DNA of 7,903 nucleotides from Flavobacterium sp. (GTDB taxonomy: Bacteria; Bacteroidota; Bacteroidia; Flavobacteriales; Flavobacteriaceae), in assembly GCA_023253295.1 (NCBI GenBank), contig JALRGZ010000121.1, positions 1 to 7,903 on the forward strand, read 5' to 3'. Each line of letters opens with the position of its first letter. Within the stretch, counting starts at the first letter, position 1. Positions 1 to 7,593 of this stretch are shown here, in pieces. Below the pieces are notes generated by a model. The model did not search any database and was not told the DNA's origin. It was given only the letters and a program-made list of their open reading frames with translations. Made by a program: the position numbers and the translations under genes.

Positions 1-142
1 ATGCAACGTATCTTCCTATGTAATCAAATTTCATGAAAATTATACTTACATCTCCTTTGTCAGAAACTTCCATGGTTTGATCAATAAAACTTTCCAAATC
101 TGCAATTTTTTCATCTGATAATAGTTTATGAAATACACAACA
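1..142 (-). CDS. Partial open frame, unidentified protein, start unclear
   Basis: Read on the minus strand, this frame is open for 47 codons from just after an in-frame TGA (145-143) to the window edge, where it continues. The translation is protein-like, with an acidic/lysine-rich helix (KLLSDEKIADLESFIDQ) followed by a hydrophobic strand-like segment (VSIIFMKFDYIGRYVA). I do not recognise the family. The only in-frame ATG is at 73-71, but the sequence before it already looks coding. Two out-of-frame ATGs lie upstream, at 143-141 (a 5-codon peptide) and 114-112 (22 codons), so either the start is non-canonical, a frameshift separates start and body, or the 5' end is truncated. A convincing Bacteroidota promoter sits about 35 bp upstream on the same strand. 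The plus-strand frame over the same bases is also open for 38 codons but looks less protein-like. Confidence 0.5.
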
Positions 143-176
143 TCAAATTTTGCTAATCAGGTGTTTTTTCAGAGCG

Positions 177-209
177 CAAAGATAATTTTTTAAAATAAAA
201 AATCAACAA
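177..209 (-). promoter_or_regulatory. Bacteroidota-type sigma promoter
   Basis: On the minus strand the sequence reads TTG (206-204), 19 bp of AT-rich spacer, then TATCTTTG (184-177). This matches the Bacteroidota housekeeping consensus of a -33 TTTG/TTG and a -7 TAnnTTTG. It points left into the partial open frame at 142-1, so transcription should begin near 170 and give a leader of a few tens of nucleotides. It is the clearest promoter in the Bacteroidota part of the window and is independent of the upstream receptor gene. Confidence 0.6.
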
Positions 210-257
210 TTTTATTTAAAAAACATTAAAAAATAAAACACCCTATAAATTCCTCAT

Positions 258-278
258 TAAAATCGGCTTGTAAAAGCC
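258..278 (-). terminator. Possible weak terminator after the receptor gene
   Basis: On the minus strand a 5-bp stem GGCTT/AAGCC (278-274 with 269-265) and a 4-nt loop are followed by GATTTTAAT. It lies about 100 bp past the stop codon of the receptor gene. The stem is short and the T-run is interrupted, so this is only a candidate. I see no stronger hairpin between 143 and 375, a stretch that is otherwise AT-rich and non-coding. Confidence 0.25.
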
Positions 279-375
279 CTATTCACTCAAAATAAATCAG
301 ATAAGTTTTTCTCACATTTATTTACAAAATTCCAAAAAACACAAAACAAAACAATCCTCCTTACACTTAAAAAAA

Positions 376-3261
376 CTATGGATTAATAACCCAGGAAGCA
401 AAATACTGTTGACCTATCCTTCCTGCCCCTAAAACCTGCATATATTCTTTCCCTCCAATATTAGCTGCCGCAATTTTCAATGTAGATTTTAAGGATGGTA
501 TTTTATAATTAATCTGAGCATCAAACACAGTAGCTGATTTCACCATACCATCAACCATAGAAGATTCCCACTTATAACTTGTATTCCATCTTCCACTAAT
601 ATTAAAACCAAAATTTTCAAACAATTTTTCATTACCAAAAGAAGCTTTCACCCGGTGCTTTGGCGTATTAAAACCTGCTTCAAAACTCGGATCTTTTGCC
701 TGATTAAAATTAAATTCAGCATAATTGTAATTCAACCCTACTTCATAATCCTTGTATACTTTTCTGGAAAGCCCTACTCCAAAACCAAACGACTTGATTT
801 CTACATCAGTATTGGTATAAACCTGATACACTCTATAATTACCATTTTGAAGCGCATGTAAAGACTGAACTTCAGGATTTGTCTCATATGTAGGAGCCCC
901 TGAAGCAAAATCAAACGAATTAGACGCTTTACCATAATAAGGTGCAATAACATTTAACCCTCCCAAAAAGTCATTATAAATATTATAATACCCATTTAAA
1001 TCAACACTCATGTTTTTCACCACAGAGCGATATCCTAGCTCAAAAGCCTTTACACGTTCCGGCTGAACACTCTTTACATCTGCTTTTCTTAACAATGCTG
1101 CCGCTCCAGGCGCATTACCAGGATTTGCAGCCGCATACGCCCCAAACGCACTAACCGAAGTAGCAATATATGAATTTTTATACGCATTTTCACCAGTCAT
1201 AATAACCGATGAACCTTGAGCATAAAACTGACCTGCAGCTGTACTAACAGGCAAAGTTTCAGAATACCTTGTTAAATTATCCGGAGCCGAACCAATTAAA
1301 ACCGCGCTACCTATATTAAATCCTATATACTGATCCTGAGTTGTTGGATTTCTAAACCCTGTTTGAAAAGAAGCCCTAAAATTATGTTGTTTATTTTCTC
1401 CCGCTGCATATACCAATGAAACCCTTGGCGAATAACTACCATCAAAATTTTGCGATTTATCGTAACGCATAGAACCTGTAAACTTCAATCTTTCATCCAT
1501 AAACTTTTTCATTACCTGAGTGTACATACCATACTCATTATAATGAATCGGGCCGTTAGCGTCAGTATAAATTCTTCCATGAGAATTCAACACATATTCT
1601 CTGAAAGATCCTCCAAACTGAATTTCAGCAATTTTTATCAGGTCTTTAAAATTATAATTCACATCGGAATGGTATATTTTAGAATTGTCCACCAACTTAG
1701 AACCCGAAAGCACATCGGGCTCAGCAATCACACTATTAAATGCCGATTTAAAAGCAGATGTTCCAGGCATCAATCTACCCACATCTGCCTGAGCTCTTGC
1801 GTAAGCATGCGCACCAGACGAATTGTTATACAATGGACTTTGAGGATTTCCAAAAGCACCAGCATAATTAGCCGCATAAGTTCCAAACCATGCTTCGTCA
1901 GATTTCCAGGCTCTATTAACATTAAAGGCTGTAAAAACCATATCATATGACTGCCCTCCATCCTCATTAGTAGTATATCCTCTTAGAAAAAAATTTTTCC
2001 CTTTAAACTCTAATTTATGTTGCTGCATAAAAAAATCATTCAAATAATAACGATTCGCACCTTGGTAAACTGCATTACCAAATCCAAATTTACTCAACCA
2101 AATCACCTCTAATCTATCATCTCCAAAAGGTCTAAAATACAATGCTAAATCTATTTTTGTACTACTCGCTTTATTATCCGTCAAATCAGTCTCATTATAA
2201 CCTGTTCTCGACACATTTTCTTTTGGCAAATACTCTGCAAAACTAATTGGCACACCTGTAAGACCCCAAGCCCCACTTGCAACCATTTTTTGCCCTACAT
2301 TATAAATATTAGTAGAAACCTCATCTCCATAAACATTAACCCCATCATAATTAGGATTAGACCTATCTCTGCCTCCAACAAATCGATCATTATAATCTGT
2401 CGCATACCAATCAGTACCCTTCATATATGTAAAATTAGCTTTAGCTGCAAAATGCTTATCAAAAGCATGCGCCATTCTAATTCCGTAATCCACATATTCA
2501 TTAGTTCCCGCCGCTTTTTGACTTGTCGCACCATATTTCACATAAGCGGTAATCCCCTGATAATTGAATGGATTTTTAGAATTCATAAACAAAATACCAT
2601 TAAATGCATTCGCTCCATACAAAGCAGAAGATGCACCAGGCAACAGCTCTACACTTTGCACATCGATTTCAGAAATCCCAACCATATTTCCTAAAACAAA
2701 ATTCAACAAAGGAGAAGAATTATCCATCCCGTCAACCAACTGCATAAAACGACTATTAGCCACAGTAGCAAAACCACGTGTATTAATAGACTTGAAGGTC
2801 AAACTACTAGTATTCATCTGCACTTCTTTAAGATTTTCCAAACCATCATAAAAAGTTGGAGACGCTGTTTTTTTAATATCAGTAATTCCCATCCTTTCGA
2901 TAGTAACTGGCGACTCAATAATCCTTTCAGGAGTTCTGGAAGCCGACACCACTATCTCATCTAGTAGATTTTGCTCTTCTTTTAGAACAATACCTAACAA
3001 TAGTTTTTTAGAACTAATCACAAGCCTTTTAGTTTCAAACCCTACACTACTTACTTCAATTTCAAAAGGAAAACTCAAAGACGAGCTCAAAAGAAACTTC
3101 CCATCACTATCCGTTACCGTGGTAATTGTTTTTCCCACAACTCCAATATTAGCACCAATAACAGGTAGGTTATTCACATCAACAATTGAACCTTCAATTG
3201 TATTTTGAGCAAAATTTACGCTACACAAAAGCATAAACAAAAAAAGTAGGCAAGCTTTCAT
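376..3261 (-). CDS. TonB-dependent outer-membrane receptor
   Basis: This 961-residue protein is an outer-membrane beta-barrel that imports a ligand using energy passed on by TonB/ExbBD. Residues 1-19 form a signal peptide (hydrophobic LLFLFMLLC, likely cut after NFAQ). Residues about 21-95 are a carboxypeptidase-regulatory-like domain (GSIVDVNNLPVIGANI, TDSDGKFLLS), the usual N-terminal extension in Bacteroidota receptors. The plug covers roughly 100-232, with DEIVVSASRTPERI, VDGMDNSSPLLNF and the hallmark VELLPGASSALYGANAFNG. The rest, to an aromatic-rich C-terminus, is barrel. The ligand cannot be told from sequence. No SusD-like partner lies beside it, so a SusC-type glycan system is not supported. 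It is separated from glmS by 222 bp and a terminator, so it should have its own promoter. A weak candidate is TTG at 3324-3322, then 18 bp, then TAATATTA at 3303-3296. The start codon precedes a proper signal peptide. Confidence 0.93.
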   Translation of the reverse strand: MKACLLFLFMLLCSVNFAQNTIEGSIVDVNNLPVIGANIGVVGKTITTVTDSDGKFLLSSSLSFPFEIEVSSVGFETKRLVISSKKLLLGIVLKEEQNLLDEIVVSASRTPERIIESPVTIERMGITDIKKTASPTFYDGLENLKEVQMNTSSLTFKSINTRGFATVANSRFMQLVDGMDNSSPLLNFVLGNMVGISEIDVQSVELLPGASSALYGANAFNGILFMNSKNPFNYQGITAYVKYGATSQKAAGTNEYVDYGIRMAHAFDKHFAAKANFTYMKGTDWYATDYNDRFVGGRDRSNPNYDGVNVYGDEVSTNIYNVGQKMVASGAWGLTGVPISFAEYLPKENVSRTGYNETDLTDNKASSTKIDLALYFRPFGDDRLEVIWLSKFGFGNAVYQGANRYYLNDFFMQQHKLEFKGKNFFLRGYTTNEDGGQSYDMVFTAFNVNRAWKSDEAWFGTYAANYAGAFGNPQSPLYNNSSGAHAYARAQADVGRLMPGTSAFKSAFNSVIAEPDVLSGSKLVDNSKIYHSDVNYNFKDLIKIAEIQFGGSFREYVLNSHGRIYTDANGPIHYNEYGMYTQVMKKFMDERLKFTGSMRYDKSQNFDGSYSPRVSLVYAAGENKQHNFRASFQTGFRNPTTQDQYIGFNIGSAVLIGSAPDNLTRYSETLPVSTAAGQFYAQGSSVIMTGENAYKNSYIATSVSAFGAYAAANPGNAPGAAALLRKADVKSVQPERVKAFELGYRSVVKNMSVDLNGYYNIYNDFLGGLNVIAPYYGKASNSFDFASGAPTYETNPEVQSLHALQNGNYRVYQVYTNTDVEIKSFGFGVGLSRKVYKDYEVGLNYNYAEFNFNQAKDPSFEAGFNTPKHRVKASFGNEKLFENFGFNISGRWNTSYKWESSMVDGMVKSATVFDAQINYKIPSLKSTLKIAAANIGGKEYMQVLGAGRIGQQYFASWVINP

Positions 3262-3430
3262 ACGGGTTAAGTTTTAATGATTTGTACTACTAATTTAATA
3301 TTAATTTTAATACAATCATAACAAAAAAGCTTTATTTTAAAAATATACACAATTAATTTGATATTAATTAACAAATCCTCAGTACCTATTCTTTACAAAC
3401 ACAACAAATAAAAAGACTCTGTAATATTAT

Positions 3431-3461
3431 AAACAAAAAAAGCGGGATAAATATCCCGCTT
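3431..3461 (-). terminator. Intrinsic terminator of the DUF4270-glmS operon
   Basis: A perfect 9-bp inverted repeat, AAGCGGGAT / ATCCCGCTT (3440-3448 and 3453-3461), encloses a 4-nt loop. On the minus strand the stem is followed directly by a T-run (3441-3435) with one G and then more T. It lies 23 bp beyond the glmS stop codon. This is a classic Rho-independent terminator, and it separates glmS transcription from the receptor gene downstream. Confidence 0.9.
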
Positions 3462-3483
3462 AACAATATGGTTTAAATAAAAA

Positions 3484-5328
3484 TTATTCTACTGTTACTG
3501 ATTTAGCCAAGTTACGAGGCTGATCTACATTACAATCTCTAAAAACAGCAATATAATAAGACAGTAATTGCAAAGGAATAGTAGTAATCAACGGTGATAA
3601 TGCATCAGACGTTTCAGGTATTTCAATCACATAATCAGCTAATTCTCTAACCTGAGTATCACCTTTAGTCACTACAGCGATAATTTTACCACTTCTTGAT
3701 TTAATTTCCTGAATATTACTCACAATTTTATCATAATGCCCTTGTTTAGGGGCAATTACAATAACCGGCATTTGCTCATCAATCAACGCAATAGGCCCAT
3801 GCTTCATTTCGGCAGCAGGATAACCCTCTGCATGAATGTAAGAGATCTCTTTTAATTTCAAAGCCCCCTCTAATGCTACAGGAAAATTATAACCACGACC
3901 TAAATACAAACAATTTGGCGCATCTTTAAACGCAGTAGCAATTTCTTTAGTTTTATCAGCAGTTTCCAAAGCCTCTTTTACTTTCTCAGGAATCAACTCT
4001 AATTCCAATAAATACCTATGGAAATCAGAATGCGAAAGCGTCCCTTTTGCCTTAGCTAAACGCAAAGCCAACATTGTCAATACCGTAATTTGAGTAGTAA
4101 ATGCTTTAGTTGAAGCCACACCAATTTCTGGTCCGGCATGCGTGTAAGCCCCTGCGTGAGATTCTCTAGAAATAGAAGAACCTACCACATTACAAACTCC
4201 AAAGACAAAAGCACCATGTTCTTTAGCTAATTTAATAGCAGCCATTGTATCGGCCGTTTCACCTGATTGAGAAATAGCTATAACAACATCTGTAGGCTTA
4301 ATAATTGGATTTCTATATCTGAATTCCGAAGCGTACTCTACCTCTACAGAAATACGGGCAAATTCTTCAATGATATATTCAGCTACTAATCCGGCATGCC
4401 AAGAAGTTCCACAAGCAACAATAATGATTCTATCTGCATTCAAGAATTTCTCCAAATGATCTTCGATACCCGACATTTGAACTATACCTTTATCTGCATG
4501 CAATCTTCCTCTGTAAGTATCTTTAATAACACTTGGTTGCTCATAGATTTCTTTCAACATGAAATGATCAAAACCTCCTTTTTCAATTTGCTCCAAATTC
4601 ATTTGAAGTTCCTGAATATAAGGATCAACCAAACTATCATCTTTAATCTTTCTAATTTTGATAGGTTTTTTCAAGCTGATATTAGCCATCTCCCCATCTT
4701 CCAGATACACTGCATTTGAAGTATATTCAATAAAAGGAGAAGCATCAGAAGCAATAAAATATTCTTCTTCGCCAACACCAATTGCTAACGGACTTCCTAA
4801 TCGTGCCGCTACTATTTCGTCAGGATTCTTTACATCAAAAACAGCGATAGCATATGCACCGACCACCTGATTTAAGGCTAACTGAACCGCTTTACCTAAT
4901 TTTAATTTTTCTTTTTTCTGAACTTCTTCAATCAAATTCACTAATACTTCCGTATCAGTATCAGAATGAAAAACATAACCACGTTTTATCAACTCCTCTT
5001 TTAACGGAGCATAGTTTTCAATAATTCCATTATGAACTATTGCTAATTCTCCAGAATTAGAAAGATGAGGATGTGAATTCACATCATTTGGCACACCATG
5101 AGTTGCCCATCTGGTATGACCAATCCCTATTGATCCATTAGTACTAATCTCTTTTAAAGCTCGCTCCTCAAGAGCCACAACTTTTCCTTTTGTTTTACAA
5201 ACTTTAATAGCACCATCATAAACCATTACACCAGCACTATCATAACCACGATACTCAAGCCTTTTTAAACCTTTAATAACAATAGGATAAGCCTCTCTAT
5301 AGCCTATATAACCAACTATTCCACACAT
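3484..5328 (-). CDS. glmS: Glucosamine-fructose-6-phosphate aminotransferase (isomerizing)
   Basis: This cytoplasmic enzyme converts fructose-6-phosphate and glutamine to glucosamine-6-phosphate and glutamate, the first step towards UDP-GlcNAc for peptidoglycan and LPS. At 614 residues it is close to E. coli GlmS (609), and every diagnostic motif is intact. The class II glutamine amidotransferase domain (about 2-220) has nucleophile Cys2 (MCGIVGYIG), HTRWATHG at 71-78, HNGIIENY at 99-106 and SDTDTEV at 122-128. Two SIS sugar-isomerase domains follow (about 290-430 and 460-600), with ACGTSWH at 305-311, SQSGET at 353-358, Glu494 in KLKEISYIHAEGY, His510 in EMKHGP and Lys609 in the conserved C-terminus NLAKSVTVE. 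The start is fixed because Cys2 must follow the initiator Met. It begins 9 bp after the DUF4270 gene, so the two form an operon. I see no glmS ribozyme-like leader, nor room for one. Confidence 0.98.
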   Translation of the reverse strand: MCGIVGYIGYREAYPIVIKGLKRLEYRGYDSAGVMVYDGAIKVCKTKGKVVALEERALKEISTNGSIGIGHTRWATHGVPNDVNSHPHLSNSGELAIVHNGIIENYAPLKEELIKRGYVFHSDTDTEVLVNLIEEVQKKEKLKLGKAVQLALNQVVGAYAIAVFDVKNPDEIVAARLGSPLAIGVGEEEYFIASDASPFIEYTSNAVYLEDGEMANISLKKPIKIRKIKDDSLVDPYIQELQMNLEQIEKGGFDHFMLKEIYEQPSVIKDTYRGRLHADKGIVQMSGIEDHLEKFLNADRIIIVACGTSWHAGLVAEYIIEEFARISVEVEYASEFRYRNPIIKPTDVVIAISQSGETADTMAAIKLAKEHGAFVFGVCNVVGSSISRESHAGAYTHAGPEIGVASTKAFTTQITVLTMLALRLAKAKGTLSHSDFHRYLLELELIPEKVKEALETADKTKEIATAFKDAPNCLYLGRGYNFPVALEGALKLKEISYIHAEGYPAAEMKHGPIALIDEQMPVIVIAPKQGHYDKIVSNIQEIKSRSGKIIAVVTKGDTQVRELADYVIEIPETSDALSPLITTIPLQLLSYYIAVFRDCNVDQPRNLAKSVTVE

Positions 5329-5337
5329 ATAATTCTA

Positions 5338-7071
5338 TTAATTCGGTTTTGTGTAATATATTTCTAATTTTATTCTTTTATCATCCGGAACATCAGGAGC
5401 ACCACCATGAAGAACAACTCCTAATGGACTCATAACAGAAGCCTGAGGCGCTTTCGTAATTTCTTTCCCATCAGTTAAAGTAAATGATGTTCTCAATTTA
5501 TTCATGGCACTGTTATTTATACTCTCGGTAACCACAACCCCTAATTTCACATTAGTAGAATCGGAGTATTTTACTAAACTCTTAATATGATTAGTTATTC
5601 GTACTTTATAGGTATTATCATCTGAATTAGTTGTGTTTAAAATACCACTATAAATCAACAATCCACTTTTAGCATTTGCTCCGGTTGTTCCATCATATAG
5701 ATAATCAAGCACATTTGTACTATTGGTCAAATCATACAAATAAATACGCTTAGGTTTTTTATTCGACCCCATTTTATCTTTATCCATATGAAAAACAAGA
5801 TTAGCCTCATTAATCAACAATCTTTTCTTATCAGAAGGATTACGCAAATCATCTAATTCATCCGGCACACCATTATCTCCCATAGTTGGATTACCTTTTG
5901 AATCATACCCTCTTACATCCGTTTTATCAAAAAGCTCCAAAACCGCCATAGAACCCTCACCCCCTTTTACATACAAGGTTTCATCCCCAGACAATTTATT
6001 TACATTCAACGGATCGATAGCATTAGCATAAGCAGTTGTATTAGCATTCGACAACAAACTCACTGTATTACCAGTCATATTAAGCACTATCGACTTAAGA
6101 ACTCGCTTAGTCTTAGACACATCATTACCATTAGCATCTTTTTCAGTATACTTATAATCTTCTTTATAATTAATAGTAACTGTACCAGCTTTAAAATTCA
6201 TCATCGCCAACTGACCAGAATTAGAACCTGACTTTTCTACTTTAAAATACAGACCTCTGAAATAGTTTTTAAAAACATCATTAGTAGTCAACTTTCCTGG
6301 GTCTACACCCGCTTCACTACCGTTTACCTTTTTAGCGGCGTCAATAATTTTTGTTCTAAAATAGGTTGTATCTAATGCTATACGCATAGCAGGTGCTGAT
6401 CTTGTTGTAGTTTCAACACCATTTTCGTCTGTTGTTTTTTTTCTAATTTCGTTAGGATCAAAGAAAAACTCATCATTTTGTGAAGGCGTATTGATACTAT
6501 CATTCAATTTTGAAGACACAATTAGACCATCAAAATCTTCTCCTTGATTTGTATAATATTTTTGAGATTCTAAAAAGCCGGCATCTGGATCTAAATCCCT
6601 CATAAAATAACCACTTTCATAAATACTCAATTTTATTTTTCCCGTAGCAGAACCATAAATAGAATCAAGAATATAAGTATTATCACCTGCTACAGCATTA
6701 ACCGCATCATAATCAATATGACTAAAATACGGAATTGACAAAAGAACATTATCAATTTTTGGATTCAAACTTAAATCAATTACAGGATTTTCAGCCTTAT
6801 CAGGAAAAACCAACTGAGTTACAAAACTAGCTTCAGTTGTCCCAAAAACAGCATCTTCATAAACACCTAAAGGATTTACAGGCAAATTATTAGACTGAAC
6901 CGAACCTAATTTTTGATTATAAGAAAGAACATCATAATATTTATGTTCCAACCCAAAATGTTCATCACCTATTAAATCTCCACCTATGGAGTTAAAATCT
7001 TTATCGCAGGATGCCAAAAAAACAGTAGTTATTGCAAGAAAAATTATCTTAAAAAAAGAATTATTACGCAT
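5338..7071 (-). CDS. DUF4270-family lipoprotein
   Basis: This 577-residue predicted lipoprotein has a short positively charged start (MRNNSFFK), a hydrophobic core and lipobox LASC with Cys22. CDKDF follows; acidic/Lys residues just after the Cys resemble signals that send Bacteroidota lipoproteins to the cell surface, so surface exposure is plausible but unproven. Family-like segments include NSIGGDLIGDEHF (27-39), GKIKLSIYESG (144-154), FRGLYFKVE (271-279), LYVKGGEGSM (366-375), LINEANLVFHMD (419-430) and KRIYLYDLTN (441-450), with a C-terminal KLEIYYTKPN. The DUF4270 assignment rests on recall of these motifs; the biochemical role is unknown. The gene is followed after 9 bp by glmS. In Flavobacteriia I recall a DUF4270 gene between a glycogen synthase gene and glmS; here the expected upstream gene is missing. 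Only a few bases precede the ATG before unrelated coding sequence begins, so its natural promoter or upstream partner is absent. Confidence 0.85.
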   Translation of the reverse strand: MRNNSFFKIIFLAITTVFLASCDKDFNSIGGDLIGDEHFGLEHKYYDVLSYNQKLGSVQSNNLPVNPLGVYEDAVFGTTEASFVTQLVFPDKAENPVIDLSLNPKIDNVLLSIPYFSHIDYDAVNAVAGDNTYILDSIYGSATGKIKLSIYESGYFMRDLDPDAGFLESQKYYTNQGEDFDGLIVSSKLNDSINTPSQNDEFFFDPNEIRKKTTDENGVETTTRSAPAMRIALDTTYFRTKIIDAAKKVNGSEAGVDPGKLTTNDVFKNYFRGLYFKVEKSGSNSGQLAMMNFKAGTVTINYKEDYKYTEKDANGNDVSKTKRVLKSIVLNMTGNTVSLLSNANTTAYANAIDPLNVNKLSGDETLYVKGGEGSMAVLELFDKTDVRGYDSKGNPTMGDNGVPDELDDLRNPSDKKRLLINEANLVFHMDKDKMGSNKKPKRIYLYDLTNSTNVLDYLYDGTTGANAKSGLLIYSGILNTTNSDDNTYKVRITNHIKSLVKYSDSTNVKLGVVVTESINNSAMNKLRTSFTLTDGKEITKAPQASVMSPLGVVLHGGAPDVPDDKRIKLEIYYTKPN

Positions 7072-7076
7072 ATTTG

Positions 7077-7205
7077 ATAATAAAAAGTTTCACCAATTAA
7101 CATATCGGCACCTTCATCCACAGCCCAGCCAATCATTTCTGAAAACATTTTTTCAACTTCTAACTGCGCAGCTTTATCGTCTTCTTTCCAAATATTAGAA
7201 TTAGA
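7077..7205 (-). pseudogene. Internal fragment of a BHMT-like homocysteine S-methyltransferase
   Basis: Reading right to left, 43 codons encode SNSNIWKEDDKAAQ followed by LEVEKMFSEMIGWAVDEG and ADMLIGETFYY. This matches the middle of the homocysteine S-methyltransferase (S-methyl_trans, BHMT-like) domain, which normally reads like (S/C)NTNI-(D/E)-rich, then an MF-E--(I/V)-WA(V/I)-EG-D-(I/L)IGETF segment. These enzymes move a methyl group to homocysteine, and the complete domain is about 300 residues. Here there is no start codon, no zinc-binding Cys motifs and no end. Upstream an in-frame TAG occurs within a few codons, and downstream the frame runs into the DUF4270 gene and stops at 7044. Similarity is lost abruptly at both ends. 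It is a broken piece, most likely a chimeric join rather than a decayed resident gene. Its neighbour DUF4270 is functionally unrelated. Confidence 0.7.
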
Positions 7206-7339
7206 ACGATTCTACTCTGCTTAGGGTGGAGTGCGAGGGCCACCGGGGGGTATGGGGTATTACGTATATGCATAAACACACGGAAGGGACTTTTTTAAGG
7301 CCTATCCTAAAGTATATGTGCGTATATGTAGACCTCATA

Positions 7340-7355
7340 TGTGCATACTTGCACA
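7340..7355. repeat. Inverted repeat TGTGCA-TACT-TGCACA
   Basis: A perfect 6-bp inverted repeat with a 4-bp spacer. It could be a dimeric repressor site or a small hairpin. No gene is adjacent, so the role is unknown. The surrounding bases contain three GTATATG copies (7264-7270, 7312-7318, 7322-7328). Confidence 0.5.
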
Positions 7356-7480
7356 GTAGTAGCTCGATGTAACCGTGAAAGATGTAATGTTATAACATAA
7401 CACTTAGTAAAAACTGGGATATGTTGCAACCTGTAACAATTCGTGATGTACAAACATGGGTGACTGTACGAAATAGGGCA

Positions 7481-7508
7481 TTGACACAGGCACAAATGTG
7501 GGTATAAC
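7481..7508 (+). promoter_or_regulatory. Sigma70-type promoter TTGACA-16-TATAAC
   Basis: A perfect -35 (TTGACA, 7481-7486), a 16-bp spacer and a near-perfect -10 (TATAAC, 7503-7508) read on the plus strand. It points towards the gene starting at 7858 and would give a leader of about 340 nt. Bacteroidota primary sigma factors use a different consensus, so this motif supports a foreign source for this end of the window. Confidence 0.5.
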
Positions 7509-7552
7509 TGCGTAGCAGTAGCAGCTTAGTTATAACATTAAAGTTTAAACAT

Positions 7553-7593
7553 TAAATATAGTATAACATTAGTATAGTATAACTAAATATAGT
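7553..7593 (+). repeat. Overlapping direct repeats TAAATATAGT and TATAGTATAAC
   Basis: TAAATATAGT occurs at 7553-7562 and 7584-7593 (31 bp apart). TATAGTATAAC occurs at 7557-7567 and 7573-7583 (16 bp apart). Together with the GTTRYAAC palindromes around them they give the block an iteron-like look, although low-complexity AT-rich drift could produce part of it. Confidence 0.5.

Noticed and set aside
1450..1950. A 166-codon plus-strand open frame inside the receptor gene
   Set aside because: It lies antisense to a clear receptor coding sequence and its translation is rich in Ile, Ser, His and Arg with no domain character, typical of an antisense shadow.
2290..2694. A 134-codon plus-strand open frame antisense to the receptor plug domain
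   Set aside because: The Ile/Ser/Arg-rich translation mirrors the codons of the conserved plug on the other strand; it has no independent start signals.
376..3261. SusC-type glycan importer as the name for the receptor
   Set aside because: No SusD-like gene is adjacent, and the motifs seen are common to all TonB-dependent receptors of this phylum.
5329..5337. glmS ribozyme or riboswitch upstream of glmS
   Set aside because: Only 9 bp separate glmS from the preceding gene; there is no leader to hold such an RNA.
6986..7198. A 70-codon plus-strand frame across the DUF4270 start and the methyltransferase patch
   Set aside because: The minus strand of the same bases encodes a lipoprotein signal peptide and a recognisable methyltransferase segment, so the plus frame is accidental.
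7077..7205. N-terminal domain of cobalamin-dependent methionine synthase (MetH)
   Set aside because: MetH normally has a VETIFD-type motif at this place; the IGETFYY motif with SNSNIW fits the BHMT-like branch better.
7307..7495. A 62-codon minus-strand frame in the right tail
   Set aside because: It is Cys/Tyr/His-rich, has no domain features, and overlaps the repeat and promoter motifs.
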